DNA of 64,000 nucleotides from an uncultured Lachnospiraceae bacterium (GTDB taxonomy: Bacteria > Bacillota > Clostridia > Lachnospirales > Lachnospiraceae), in the NCBI GenBank assembly GCA_902780385.1, contig CACZFF010000001.1, positions 1-64,000 on the forward strand, read 5' to 3'. A program made the position numbers and the translations under genes. A model generated the notes under the pieces. That model was not told the origin of the DNA, searched no databases, and saw only the letters and a program-made list of their open reading frames with translations. Of the stretch, positions 8,259-16,706 are shown piece after piece (within the stretch, counting starts at the first letter, position 1; the number at the start of each line of letters is the position of its first letter).

Positions 8259-8296
8259 GCCTTCGCAGATGGAATAGCAGGGAAGGAAAACAGGCT

Positions 8297-9310
8297 ATGA
8301 AGCAGGGGCTATTTTCTCTTCAACCGGATGATTACTTCATGATCAACGGGGAAATGATAGAAGGCTGCGGCGAAGACAGCTTTTATGCCGCCAGCTCAGA
8401 GTATACGTCTGTCCTGGCTGTCTTTGACGGCTGCGGCGGGATCGGATCCAGAAAATATCCCAGGTTCTCCGGGCACTCGGGAGCATATATGTCAGCCAGA
8501 GCGATCAGCGGAGCCATGCATGACTGGTTTCATGATTTTGATGGGGGAATGACGCTGGATTCGCAGGAAATCGGAACGACCATGCAGGACTACTTTCGGA
8601 ATGCAGTAGATTTTCTGCACAGGATCGGCGATACATCGTCTTCCAGGCTGAGCGGAATGCTGGTGCGGGAATTCCCCTCCACAGCAGCTGTTGCGCTTGC
8701 ACGAAAAACAGCCGGGTCCGGGAAAAAGGAATCCGAAGTTTTAAAAGCGGGAGGTCCTGATTCGCAGGGAATCGAACTGCACTGCCTGTGGGCAGGAGAT
8801 TCTAGGATCTATCTCCTGGATGAAGACGGGCTGGCACAGCTGACGGTGGATGATATTGCGGACCACGACGCCATGCACAATCTCCGCGCGGACGGCGCCC
8901 TTACCAATATGGTCGCCGCAGACGGAACCTTTTCCCTGCATCATCGTGTGCTGCGCCTGAAGGAGCCGGTTGTGATCCTGGCATCGACAGACGGCTGTTT
9001 CGGCTATCTGCCCACACCCATGGACTTTGAGGATCTGCTGCTTTCTTCGCTTCTGCAGGCTGATTGTCCGCGGTCATTTGAAGAGGCCCTTCGCAAAGAG
9101 ATCCTGGAGGTGGCAGGAGACGATTACACACTCGGATTTATGTGTTTCGGATTTGAATCCTTTTCCGCCTTAAAGAATCACTTTAAAAAGCGCAGTGCCG
9201 GACTTTTGAAAAAATATATCCGTCCGATGACTGAGAACGGATCGGAAGAATTTGCGGAGAAATTGTGGTTATCCTATAAGAATGATTATCTGCGTTACCT
9301 GAAACGCTGA
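8297..9310 (+). CDS. PP2C-family Ser/Thr phosphatase of the TerY-like triad
   Basis: PP2C phosphatases remove phosphate from Ser/Thr using two metal ions held by aspartates. Motifs seen are GEDS (Asp27), VFDGCGG (Asp44-Gly45), a substrate-loop-like AGDSR near residue 170, and ASTDGC near residue 230. The first 280 residues form the catalytic domain. A basic C-terminal tail of about 60 residues follows. There is no membrane span. The gene lies 38 bases after the vWA gene and 33 bases before the kinase, so all three are likely co-transcribed. It is the expected opposing enzyme to the kinase at 9344. Confidence 0.83.
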   Translation: MKQGLFSLQPDDYFMINGEMIEGCGEDSFYAASSEYTSVLAVFDGCGGIGSRKYPRFSGHSGAYMSARAISGAMHDWFHDFDGGMTLDSQEIGTTMQDYFRNAVDFLHRIGDTSSSRLSGMLVREFPSTAAVALARKTAGSGKKESEVLKAGGPDSQGIELHCLWAGDSRIYLLDEDGLAQLTVDDIADHDAMHNLRADGALTNMVAADGTFSLHHRVLRLKEPVVILASTDGCFGYLPTPMDFEDLLLSSLLQADCPRSFEEALRKEILEVAGDDYTLGFMCFGFESFSALKNHFKKRSAGLLKKYIRPMTENGSEEFAEKLWLSYKNDYLRYLKR

Positions 9311-9343
9311 TTTTTGTAAAGGCAATATACCGGAGGTCTTGAT

Positions 9344-10282
9344 TTGGAAGAAAGCAGGGAAATCATCAATGGATATGAGCTCCTTGAGCCGTTGAAAAAC
9401 AAAAATGCCGGCTTTTCAAGGTGGACCTTTGCGAAGAAGGACGGCACAGAATGGTTCCTGAAAGAGTTTCTGGATCCTGTTTTTCCTACAGACAGCAAGA
9501 TCGGGGCTACGCAGCTTTTCGTCCGGAGGCAGGCCTGCAGGGATTTTGAGAAAAAAAGAATCGATCTATATACGGCTGTCAATTCCTCGTCAGACGGAAA
9601 CATAATCCGCGTGCAGGAATTTTTCCGGCATGGCTCCAGATATTACATCACAATGGAGCGGGTGCCCGGAGAGCCGATCAGTATACCCAGGCTCATGCAT
9701 CTGCCCATGGGCGTACGCATGCAGCTGTGCAGGGTGATCGCCCACAGCGTCGCCTGCCTGCATGAAAAGAAGATCGTGCATTCCGATATAAAAGACCGAA
9801 ATATTATGATCAAAAAAACGGCAATGCAGACTTTTACAGCCAAGATCATTGACTTTGACTGCAGTTTCCTGGAGGATGTCCCGCCGCAGAGCGAGAGCGA
9901 GCTGGGCGGAGATCAGATTTATCTGTCTCCGGAAGCCTGTCTCTTCCTGTGCGGAGAAGAGACGAAGCTTACGACAAAAATGGATGTTTTTTCACTGGGA
10001 ATTCTCTTCCACCAGTACCTGACGGGCTATGTGCCCTGGTATGACACCGGAGAATTTGATTATTTACATGAAGCGGTTCTGGAAGGTGCGAAGGCAGGAG
10101 TCTCGGAGAAAGTGCCTGCTGAATGGAGACCGGTGATCGAGCAGATGCTGATCGGTGATCCGGAGCAAAGATGCTCGATCGAAGACGTTTGCAGGAAGAT
10201 CATACCGGGTTATCGTTCCATAGATGTAAATGCCAATGCGGGAAACGGTTTTATTTTCGCTGAAAATTTAGGCGGGTTATAG
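9344..10282 (+). CDS. Cytoplasmic Ser/Thr protein kinase of the TerY-like triad
   Basis: Translation starts at a TTG (9344) behind cggaggtc. The protein has 312 residues, just a kinase domain, with no membrane span. The catalytic loop is HSDIKDRN (His146, Asp148) and the metal motif is DFD (Asp170) in place of DFG. EACLFL and DVFSLGILFHQYLTG mark the C-lobe. The N-lobe is atypical: the glycine loop is poor (LKNKNAGFSRW), while a lysine in WFLKEFL can serve as the ATP lysine. It forms a likely operon with the vWA and PP2C genes. Substrates are unknown; the FHA protein that follows is a candidate partner. Confidence 0.82.
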   Translation: MEESREIINGYELLEPLKNKNAGFSRWTFAKKDGTEWFLKEFLDPVFPTDSKIGATQLFVRRQACRDFEKKRIDLYTAVNSSSDGNIIRVQEFFRHGSRYYITMERVPGEPISIPRLMHLPMGVRMQLCRVIAHSVACLHEKKIVHSDIKDRNIMIKKTAMQTFTAKIIDFDCSFLEDVPPQSESELGGDQIYLSPEACLFLCGEETKLTTKMDVFSLGILFHQYLTGYVPWYDTGEFDYLHEAVLEGAKAGVSEKVPAEWRPVIEQMLIGDPEQRCSIEDVCRKIIPGYRSIDVNANAGNGFIFAENLGGL

Positions 10283-10417
10283 AAGGAGATCCGGCAGAGA
10301 GTCAAAGCGGAAAACCTGATCTGGACGGCCGGAGATCTCAGCCGGCCAAAGCAGCAGTCCGGATATTCAGGAAGATACAGATGAAGCATCTGTTAATAGC
10401 GAGGAGGAGGAAACAAA

Positions 10418-13180
10418 ATGGTTTGTCAGAAATGCGGTGCTTTTAACCCGGATGGGAATCAGTTTTGCATGAACTGCGGGGAACCCTTGAAAGCAGCTGC
10501 TCCGGCGGGCATGCCTGGTGACAGCGGCGCGGGCAGAGCGCGCGGAATGCGAAAGGATCCGGAAGGTCTCCGGATCATGCGGGAGATGGGAAGATCCCCC
10601 AAGTATCTGACCGCGGTCATCGCCTATACGGCTTCCGTGGCGCTGACCATCATCGGATCGACAATGGCAGCATCCTCATTTATGGGACGGCTGTCCGGTC
10701 TTCTGCGTATGGCGGATACAGACGGATCCCTTTATGAACTGGAGAGTTTGCTGAATCAATACAGCGGGATGATGAGAGGTGCAGGATTCATGTCGGCACT
10801 TATAGGGAGTATTCCCGCCATCCTGATCACGGTTTCTCTGTGGCTGATTTATATGAACTGCAAGAAAGAGCCGGGAGAAGAATTTTCCACTACGGGATTT
10901 ACGATTCTGCATGTATTGACGACGATCGGTTTCGTAGCGATCATCATCGGTGTCGTGATATATGTCATTGCCGCTATTGGCGGTATCGGAGCGGTTTCCA
11001 GATTTTCAGATGACGGAGCCGCCGGATTTGCGCTGGCCGCTTTCCTTTTGGTTGGAGTCATTTTCGTATTCCCTCTCATCTATTGCATGAAACTCCGGAA
11101 AATGCTCGGATCATCCAAAAGAATGGCGGCAGGAGGCCCGATTGAACAGACCGCTTCCATGTTTGTCGGTGTACTGGTCATGCTGCAGGCTCTCAGTGCG
11201 CTCGGATCTCTTGTCACGGCACCCGGAATCCTGAAGCTGCAGGCGATCGCGGCAGGAGTCGCAAGTATATGTTTTGGTATGTTGATTTTCTCCTTCCGTG
11301 ACAGATGCGCCAATCCCGGAATCGTGGAGGATGCAGTAAAAGCGGAGGATGTACCTCTTGATACAGGTAAGGCATCTTCTGAAAACGGATCTTTTAACGA
11401 ATATGCTCCCTTCTATGAAGACAGTTATGCCCCTGCAGGAGAGAAGAGAGACGCAGGTTACAATTCCGGTGAATGGACCGGATACGAACCTGAGAAGATC
11501 CAGCCGGTCCAGGGAGCAGTCGCTGCTTCTTCCCAGGGACTGGGTGTTCCGGATCCCTATAATACGATTGTAGAGCCTGATCCCCGCTTTGATCCCCGCT
11601 TTTTCCAGGGGAATTCGGAAGATACGATTGTTGAATCCTATCCCGGCGAGTTTAATTCCGCGGGATTTGCAAACAATGCGGGATATTTTAACAACATAAA
11701 TAATAAGGATGTTTCCGGTAATGCATTTGGAAGCGAGACGTGGATTGCGTATCCGGAACAGCCCTCAGAACCTGCAAAACCTGCAGCGCCTGTTCAGGAT
11801 CAGAAGAATGAGAGTGCATTCAGTCAGGGACGCTTGTTCTCTGCCGCGCAGGATATTCAGAACGGACCCTCAAAAGATCCCTTCGGAGACCGTGAGAAGC
11901 CTGTATTCTCTGTTCAGGAACAGCAATTCAACGGTCCGGAAGCTGCACCTCAGGGAAATATGCGGGCTGCGTTTGGCGGAGATATGCTGAACTCTTTTGA
12001 CAGAGCTGCAGCTGAGCAGCAGGAGCGTCTTGCGAGAGAGAAAGCCGAGCAGGAGCGTATTGAGAGAGAGAGAGCTGAGCAGGAACGCCTTGCCAGAGAA
12101 AAAGCTGAACAGGAACGTATCGCCAGAGAAAAAGCTGAACAGGAACGTATCGCACGCGAGAAAGCCGAGCAGGAGCGTATCGAGCGCGAGAAAGCCGAAC
12201 AGGAGCGCCTTGCGAGAGAAAAGGCTGAACAGGAACGTCTTGCAAGAGAGAAAGCCGAGCAGGAGCGTCTTGCAAGAGAAAAGGCTGAACAGGAACGCAT
12301 CGCACGCGAGAAGGCCGAGCAGGAACGTATCGCCAGAGAAAAGGCTGAACAGGAACGTCTTGCATGGGAGAAAGCCGAGCAGGAGCGCCTTGCACGAGAG
12401 AAAGCCGAGCAGGAACGCATCGCACGCGAGAAGGCCGAGCAGGAACGCCTTGCCAGAGAAAAGGCAGAGCAGGAACGCATAGAGCGCGAGAAAGCTGAGC
12501 AGGAACGCCTTGCCAGAGAAAAGGCTGAACAGGAACGTCTTGCCAGAGAGAAAGCCGAGCAGGAGCGCATAGAGCGCGAGAAGGCTGAACAGGAACGTCT
12601 TGCCAGAGAGAAAGCCGAGCAGGAGCGCCTTGCCAGAGAGAAAGCTGAGCAAGAGCGCATAGCGAGAGAGAAGGCCGAGCAGGAGCGAATAGAGCGCGAG
12701 AAGGCAGAGCAGGAACGTCTTGCACGAGAGAAAGCCGAGCAGGAACGCCTCGACAGACAAAGAGCTGAGCGGGAGCGCTTAGCCAGAGAGCGTGAAATGC
12801 AGTTAAGACAGAACTTCCCGGCAGGGAGGACGCCAGTCTATGAAACAACCACACTCAGTACTTCTCCGCTGAAGCAGCCTTCTGCACTCCTTCTGCGGCA
12901 CAGAGATCAGAGTCATGTTACGATTAAAAACACTCTGCTGCGTATAGGCCGCAACATGTCAGATGTAGATTACTGGGTGCGCGGGAACCCCGCAATCGGA
13001 AGACATCATGCCGATATTATCTTCCGGGAGGGTGATTACTATATCATTGACCGGAATTCGACAAACCATGTCTATATAAATGGACAGATGATAGCACCCG
13101 GAGAAGAAGTACTGCTTCCGAATCCGTGTGTGATCCGCCTTGCGGACGAAGAATTTACATTCCAGGTCAAGAGGATTTGA
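10418..13180 (+). CDS. Zinc-ribbon, multi-span membrane, charged-repeat and FHA protein
   Basis: Order of parts in 920 residues: zinc ribbon (Cys3, Cys6, Cys17, Cys20); about six membrane spans between residues 61 and 294; a low-complexity linker with NTIVEPDP and DTIVESYP; about 26 copies of a ten-residue unit AEQERLAREK (residues 531-795); and a C-terminal FHA domain (825-918) with IGRN, IGRHHADI and NSTNHVYING. The repeat is expected to form one very long alpha-helix about 40 nm in length. FHA domains bind phosphothreonine. ATG 10418 follows gaggaggaaac. The gene follows the kinase by 135 bases. Three long open frames on the opposite strand over the repeat are shadows. A membrane scaffold that reaches deep into the cell is my inference. 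Confidence 0.8.
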   Translation: MVCQKCGAFNPDGNQFCMNCGEPLKAAAPAGMPGDSGAGRARGMRKDPEGLRIMREMGRSPKYLTAVIAYTASVALTIIGSTMAASSFMGRLSGLLRMADTDGSLYELESLLNQYSGMMRGAGFMSALIGSIPAILITVSLWLIYMNCKKEPGEEFSTTGFTILHVLTTIGFVAIIIGVVIYVIAAIGGIGAVSRFSDDGAAGFALAAFLLVGVIFVFPLIYCMKLRKMLGSSKRMAAGGPIEQTASMFVGVLVMLQALSALGSLVTAPGILKLQAIAAGVASICFGMLIFSFRDRCANPGIVEDAVKAEDVPLDTGKASSENGSFNEYAPFYEDSYAPAGEKRDAGYNSGEWTGYEPEKIQPVQGAVAASSQGLGVPDPYNTIVEPDPRFDPRFFQGNSEDTIVESYPGEFNSAGFANNAGYFNNINNKDVSGNAFGSETWIAYPEQPSEPAKPAAPVQDQKNESAFSQGRLFSAAQDIQNGPSKDPFGDREKPVFSVQEQQFNGPEAAPQGNMRAAFGGDMLNSFDRAAAEQQERLAREKAEQERIERERAEQERLAREKAEQERIAREKAEQERIAREKAEQERIEREKAEQERLAREKAEQERLAREKAEQERLAREKAEQERIAREKAEQERIAREKAEQERLAWEKAEQERLAREKAEQERIAREKAEQERLAREKAEQERIEREKAEQERLAREKAEQERLAREKAEQERIEREKAEQERLAREKAEQERLAREKAEQERIAREKAEQERIEREKAEQERLAREKAEQERLDRQRAERERLAREREMQLRQNFPAGRTPVYETTTLSTSPLKQPSALLLRHRDQSHVTIKNTLLRIGRNMSDVDYWVRGNPAIGRHHADIIFREGDYYIIDRNSTNHVYINGQMIAPGEEVLLPNPCVIRLADEEFTFQVKRI
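12010..12800 (+). repeat. 30-bp coding tandem repeat, about 26 units
   Basis: Each 30-base unit encodes AEQER-[LI]-[AE]-REK. Synonymous changes are common between units while the protein repeat is nearly fixed, apart from one W (AWEK, near 12365). This points to selection on the charged helix. There are no spacers, so it is not CRISPR. Confidence 0.95.
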
Positions 13181-13204
13181 TCAGAAACTCATTAAGGATG
13201 TGTA

Positions 13205-13252
13205 TTCCATTATGGTGCCAACACACTAATGTGTCATGGCATCATAATGGAA
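13205..13252. promoter_or_regulatory. Long hairpin before the FHA-ABC gene
   Basis: Arms TTCCATTATGgTGCCAacACAC and its near-complement meet at TAAT, giving about 20 paired bases of 22. No T-run follows, so it is not a standard terminator. It lies between the FHA gene stop at 13180 and ATG 13283, and includes the earlier in-frame ATG at 13229, an argument against using that start. Confidence 0.6.
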
Positions 13253-13282
13253 GGCATGGCAGCTTCTCACAGGGAAACGAGA

Positions 13283-15034
13283 ATGAACACGATGAATGCC
13301 AGAAAAGTAAAGCTGTTTGTTATTTATGATGGAAATACGGTTGAATATAGCCTGACAGACAACAAACAGCTGCGTATGGGAAGAAGGTCTACAGGCAATA
13401 TGCCGGATCTGCCGGTTGATTCTCCGATCGTATCCCGTGAGCACGGGCTGTTCTGTTTTTCAGAATGGAATCTGACATTTCAGGACTCCGGCAGCACCAA
13501 CGGGACGAGTGTCAATGAGAAAAAGCTTGGAAAAGGAGAAGTCGCACAGCTCTATGACGGCAGCGTCCTCCGCATCCATGCTGTCAACAACAAAAGTACC
13601 GAGCATGATGTGGTCATTTACGTATCCATGTTCAAGCTGCCGCGTGTGCAGTGGAAGAGAATTCCTCTGAGCGATGAGATGATGTCTCTGGAAGTCGGAC
13701 GAAATCAGCAGATCGCCCTGCAGGGAAAGACGGTCTCCAGAAAGCATGCCACTTTTTTCCATGCCCGGAACGGATGGGCAATCATAGACAACCAGAGCCG
13801 GAACGGAGTTTTTTTGAACGGCAGCAGGATCAAAGAACCGGTCCTTCTGCAGCCGATGGATCTGATCAGTATCGCGCACCATATTTTCCTGTTTGACGGG
13901 AAAAATCTCCTCTATCAGGCAGACGTTGAACGGCCTGAAGAAAACAGACGTCCTGCGGATACAGACATGGAAGACCGCAAACCCGGCAGGGAACCTGCGG
14001 GAATGAGACCTGAGGTATCCGCGGCAGATATGCTGCGGCCGGGAAGTGATAAGGCAGGAGCGGAAAAGCTTCCGCCGCCTCCTGAAAGCATTCCGCCGAA
14101 ACAGGATTTGTATCCGGGGCGTGACAGGCAAAGTCAGGAGCCTGCCCCTCGTCCGGACGACAATGCGCCGAAGAAATCCCGTCCTCCACGCAGGGCACCC
14201 GGATCTGCAGGCGGCAGAATGCTGTCGATCCATATCGAGGAGCGGAATGCCTGGAACCGGCTGCGCAAGAAAACCCTGCTGAGGGATATTGATCTTCAGA
14301 TTGAGAGCGGGTCTCTGGTACTCATTCTGGGCGGTTCCGGTGCCGGCAAGACAACCTTTATGAATGCTGTCATGGGCTACGAGCCGGCAAAGGGCAGGAT
14401 TTCATATGGGCAATCCGATATTTATCGGGAATATGAAAAAATGAAATATGAGATCGGATATGTTCCCCAGCAGGACCTGCTCCGAATGGAGGATGTGGTG
14501 TATGAGACGCTGGACAATGCGGCTCAGATGCGTCTTCCGGACAACGTCAGCGATGCCGAGCGCGCACAGCGTGTCGAAAATGCCCTTCAGATGTTCGGGC
14601 TTTCCCGGGAGAGAGACGCGATTGTCGCAAAACTGAGCGGCGGACAGCGCAAGCGCCTGAGCATTGCAGTGGAATATATCGGGAACCCTTCTCTCTTTTT
14701 CCTGGATGAGCCGGACTCGGGACTGGACGGTATCATGGCCAAGGAGCTTATGACCAACCTGCGTCAGATTGCGGATCAGAAAAAGATTGTCATGGTGATT
14801 TCCCATTCGCCCGACCGGGCTTTTGAACTTTTTGACAAGGTTATCGTCCTGGCCAAAGGCAATCGGGATGGTATCGGGCATCTGGTCTATTACGGAGCGC
14901 CGACTGACGCATGCCGGTTTTTCGGTACTGATACTCTCGAGGGCATTGTCGGCCGTGTAAACAGGAAAGATGAGGGCGGAGAAGGCCTTGCGGACTATTT
15001 TATTGAGCAGTTCAAAAGAACCGGTATACATTGA
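13283..15034 (+). CDS. ABC transporter ATPase with two N-terminal FHA domains
   Basis: I choose ATG 13283, seven bases after aggga; an in-frame ATG at 13229 lies in a hairpin. FHA 1 is at residues 10-95 (MGRR, SREHG, NGTSVN) and FHA 2 at 115-205 (VGRN, SRKHA, NRNGVFLNG). A Pro/Arg-rich linker follows, then an ABCG-type ATPase (about 310-570) with Walker A GGSGAGKTT, signature LSGGQRKR and Walker B LFFLDEPDSGLDG. The permease is the next gene. The closest known design is mycobacterial Rv1747, where FHA domains and the PknF kinase control an ABC exporter; there the permease is fused, here it is separate. The transported substrate is unknown. Confidence 0.88.
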   Translation: MNTMNARKVKLFVIYDGNTVEYSLTDNKQLRMGRRSTGNMPDLPVDSPIVSREHGLFCFSEWNLTFQDSGSTNGTSVNEKKLGKGEVAQLYDGSVLRIHAVNNKSTEHDVVIYVSMFKLPRVQWKRIPLSDEMMSLEVGRNQQIALQGKTVSRKHATFFHARNGWAIIDNQSRNGVFLNGSRIKEPVLLQPMDLISIAHHIFLFDGKNLLYQADVERPEENRRPADTDMEDRKPGREPAGMRPEVSAADMLRPGSDKAGAEKLPPPPESIPPKQDLYPGRDRQSQEPAPRPDDNAPKKSRPPRRAPGSAGGRMLSIHIEERNAWNRLRKKTLLRDIDLQIESGSLVLILGGSGAGKTTFMNAVMGYEPAKGRISYGQSDIYREYEKMKYEIGYVPQQDLLRMEDVVYETLDNAAQMRLPDNVSDAERAQRVENALQMFGLSRERDAIVAKLSGGQRKRLSIAVEYIGNPSLFFLDEPDSGLDGIMAKELMTNLRQIADQKKIVMVISHSPDRAFELFDKVIVLAKGNRDGIGHLVYYGAPTDACRFFGTDTLEGIVGRVNRKDEGGEGLADYFIEQFKRTGIH

Positions 15035-15083
15035 CGATGCATGTGTACTGAAGTGTTCCGGCATGGTCGGGGAGAATGAGTGT

Positions 15084-15215
15084 ATGGCCGCGACGACAGA
15101 AAAAAGCCATGACAACAGATGATGGCCATGACGACGGAAAAAACCATGACAATGGGCAATGGCCATGACGACAGAAAAAAGCCATGACAACAGATAATGG
15201 CCATGAAGGCAGAAA
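15084..15215 (+). repeat. 37-38-bp tandem repeat, about 3.5 units
   Basis: Units start at 15084, 15122, 15159 and 15197 (partial), each beginning atggcc and containing two half-repeats of the form gccatgac-racag. The stretch lies between the ABC ATPase and the hairpin element. No gene is seen. Confidence 0.8.
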
Positions 15216-15220
15216 ATGCA

Positions 15221-15376
15221 TGTTACTATTCACAGTCCCTTCGGAACTGTGATAGTAACTTGCGTTTGCCCATTCCAAATGCTCTTCGAGCACGGGCAAA
15301 CGCCGTTTTACTCGGGTTTTTGCATGAAAAAACACATGCAAAAACACCTCGAACGCGGAGACTGTGAATAGTAACA
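15221..15376. repeat. Hairpin-cassette element, copy 1
   Basis: The 156-base element has ends TGTTACTATTCACAGTC and its inverted copy. Inside are three hairpins: GTTACTATTCACAG with CTGTGATAGTAAC; GCGTTTGCCCAT with a complement around ATGCTCTTCGAGCA; and GTTTTTGCATG with CATGCAAAAAC. The linker CGTTTTACTCGG lies between the last two. Copy 2 (43024-43179) is inverted and also 156 bases long, with fewer than ten differences. It lies between the ABC ATPase and permease genes. Confidence 0.88.
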
Positions 15377-15401
15377 AATGCATACATAGGGAAAGAATAA
15401 C

Positions 15402-16217
15402 ATGGGAAATCGAATCGGACGGTCGGAACAGATCAGAATCTATGTCGGTAAGTGCTGGAGACTGTTCCTGAACGAGAAGCAGTGGAAGAATCTGATATCA
15501 ACACTGATCATCACAGTGCTGATCTCATTGGTCACCAGTGAGAATACCTTTGTGGATGGTGTACAGACCAAGAACAGCTGCTTCGCCATCATCTGTGCCT
15601 GCATCTGGGTGGGCATCTTCAATTCCATACAGTCCGTGTGCAGGGAGAGACCCATTATAAAACGTGAGCACCGGACGGGGCTCCGCATCTCATCCTATAT
15701 CGGAGCGCATGTGATCTTTGAGGGGGCACTTTGTGCTGTTGAGGCACTCATCATTCTGGTGGTGGTAATGCTCAAAAACTCATCTCACCTGCCGGACCAC
15801 GGGCTTCTTTTCCCCCTTGCAATCGATCTGTTCGTCACTCTCTACCTGACAGTATTTGCCTCTGATATGCTGGCAATCCTTGTTTCCTGTATTGTCCGGG
15901 ATACCAATTCCGCGATGACTGTGATGCCCTTTGTCCTCATCGTGCAGCTGATCTTCGGCGGTGTCGTATTCGAACTGCATGGTCTGGCAGATACCCTGTC
16001 AAATCTTACCATCTGCAAATGGGGTATGAACGGCCTGATGTCGATCGCACGCACGACGAGTACGGTCCGGTATGATATCTTTCTCAAAGAAAATTCATGG
16101 CAGAAACCGGAAGCAGGCAATCTTGCGACGATCTGGCTGATCATTGTCGCGATCGCTTTCGCCTGTGCAATTCTCGGCACGCTGGCCCTGAGCTTTGTAG
16201 ACAGGGACCGCAGATAG
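15402..16217 (+). CDS. ABC-2 type transporter permease
   Basis: This 271-residue protein has an N-terminal cytoplasmic helix, then six hydrophobic segments over about residues 35-265, the layout of the ABC2_membrane half found in ABCG exporters. EHRTGLRISSYI is the typical connecting helix after the second span. It follows the FHA-ABC ATPase by 367 bases; the gap holds a tandem repeat and a hairpin element, but no other candidate partner lies close. The pair probably makes a homodimeric exporter. A terminator follows at 16255. Confidence 0.85.
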   Translation: MGNRIGRSEQIRIYVGKCWRLFLNEKQWKNLISTLIITVLISLVTSENTFVDGVQTKNSCFAIICACIWVGIFNSIQSVCRERPIIKREHRTGLRISSYIGAHVIFEGALCAVEALIILVVVMLKNSSHLPDHGLLFPLAIDLFVTLYLTVFASDMLAILVSCIVRDTNSAMTVMPFVLIVQLIFGGVVFELHGLADTLSNLTICKWGMNGLMSIARTTSTVRYDIFLKENSWQKPEAGNLATIWLIIVAIAFACAILGTLALSFVDRDRR

Positions 16218-16254
16218 AACATTTTGGCTGAGTCATCGGGTGAGTCAGAGTCAT

Positions 16255-16289
16255 CGGGGACAGAAACAGAAGGACCGTCCCCGTTTTTG
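16255..16289 (+). terminator. Intrinsic terminator after the permease gene
   Basis: CGGGGAC (16255-16261) pairs with GTCCCCG (16277-16283), followed by TTTTTG. The preceding GAGTCA copies and the CCGTCCC core suggest a degenerate REP-like palindrome. Confidence 0.75.
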
Positions 16290-16294
16290 ATTTA

Positions 16295-16323
16295 TTGACA
16301 ATACCTATCGTCGATGCTACGAT
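16295..16323 (+). promoter_or_regulatory. SigA-type promoter upstream of the small membrane protein and kinase
   Basis: TTGACA (16295-16300), a 17-base spacer and TACGAT (16318-16323). It directly follows the terminator of the previous unit, as expected for a new operon start. Confidence 0.6.
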
Positions 16324-16402
16324 ATACCGTAATATTATAGTTCGATTAATTTAGTACTGCGGTGGACGGATTTACAGATATTTACATATGTATATTCCAT
16401 TT

Positions 16403-16434
16403 CCCGAATCTGTCTGTACAGGTTCGGGTTTTTG
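16403..16434 (+). terminator. Leader terminator or attenuator before the 16486 gene
   Basis: CCCGAATCTG (16403-16412) pairs with CAGGTTCGGG (16419-16428), followed by TTTTTG. It lies about 75 bases downstream of the promoter and 50 bases before the first gene, so transcription would stop in the leader unless read-through is controlled. Confidence 0.75.
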
Positions 16435-16485
16435 TTTATAACTTCAGGAAACCGGCTTATTTGGCAAGATCGATAAGAGGATCAT

Positions 16486-16689
16486 ATGGACCACATTCTA
16501 TTTATAGCAGGGATTATCGCGGGTATAGGGGCGCTGGATCTCTTTATCGTTGCGGCGCTTGTTTTTTATTCTAAGAATAAGAACCTGCAGGCGGATCTGG
16601 ATAGGGAATACGGCCCGGAACTGGAACTGTACGAGAACGGTGTCCGCTTGAAAAGCCGGCATAAAAAACAGACTCAGTATAGAAGGTGA
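16486..16689 (+). CDS. Small single-pass membrane protein linked to the next kinase
   Basis: The 67 residues contain one membrane span (about residues 3-28) and a charged cytoplasmic tail ending in a very basic cluster. ATG 16486 follows aagagg. Only 17 bases separate its stop from the kinase ATG at 16707, so the two are translated from one message. Similar mini membrane proteins lie next to two other receptor kinases here (29512, 41217). Function unknown; a kinase partner is inferred. Confidence 0.65.
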   Translation: MDHILFIAGIIAGIGALDLFIVAALVFYSKNKNLQADLDREYGPELELYENGVRLKSRHKKQTQYRR

Positions 16690-16706
16690 CGAAAGGAGTG
16701 CCGGAA

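Noticed and set aside
12010-12800. CRISPR-like 30-bp periodicity
   Set aside because: The units are contiguous with no spacers and are in frame with a protein repeat.
11870-12854. Three long open frames on the minus strand (236-308 codons)
   Set aside because: They mirror the 30-bp coding repeat of the plus-strand FHA protein, have repetitive Ser/Cys/Phe composition and no ribosome sites.
13229-13282. Earlier start codon for the FHA-ABC gene
   Set aside because: ATG 13229 lies in a long hairpin and lacks a ribosome site, while ATG 13283 follows aggga at good spacing.
14995-15383. Minus-strand frames over the tandem repeat and hairpin cassette
   Set aside because: Their translations are repeats of Ser/Cys/His/Phe from the 37-bp units and the hairpin; no start signals.
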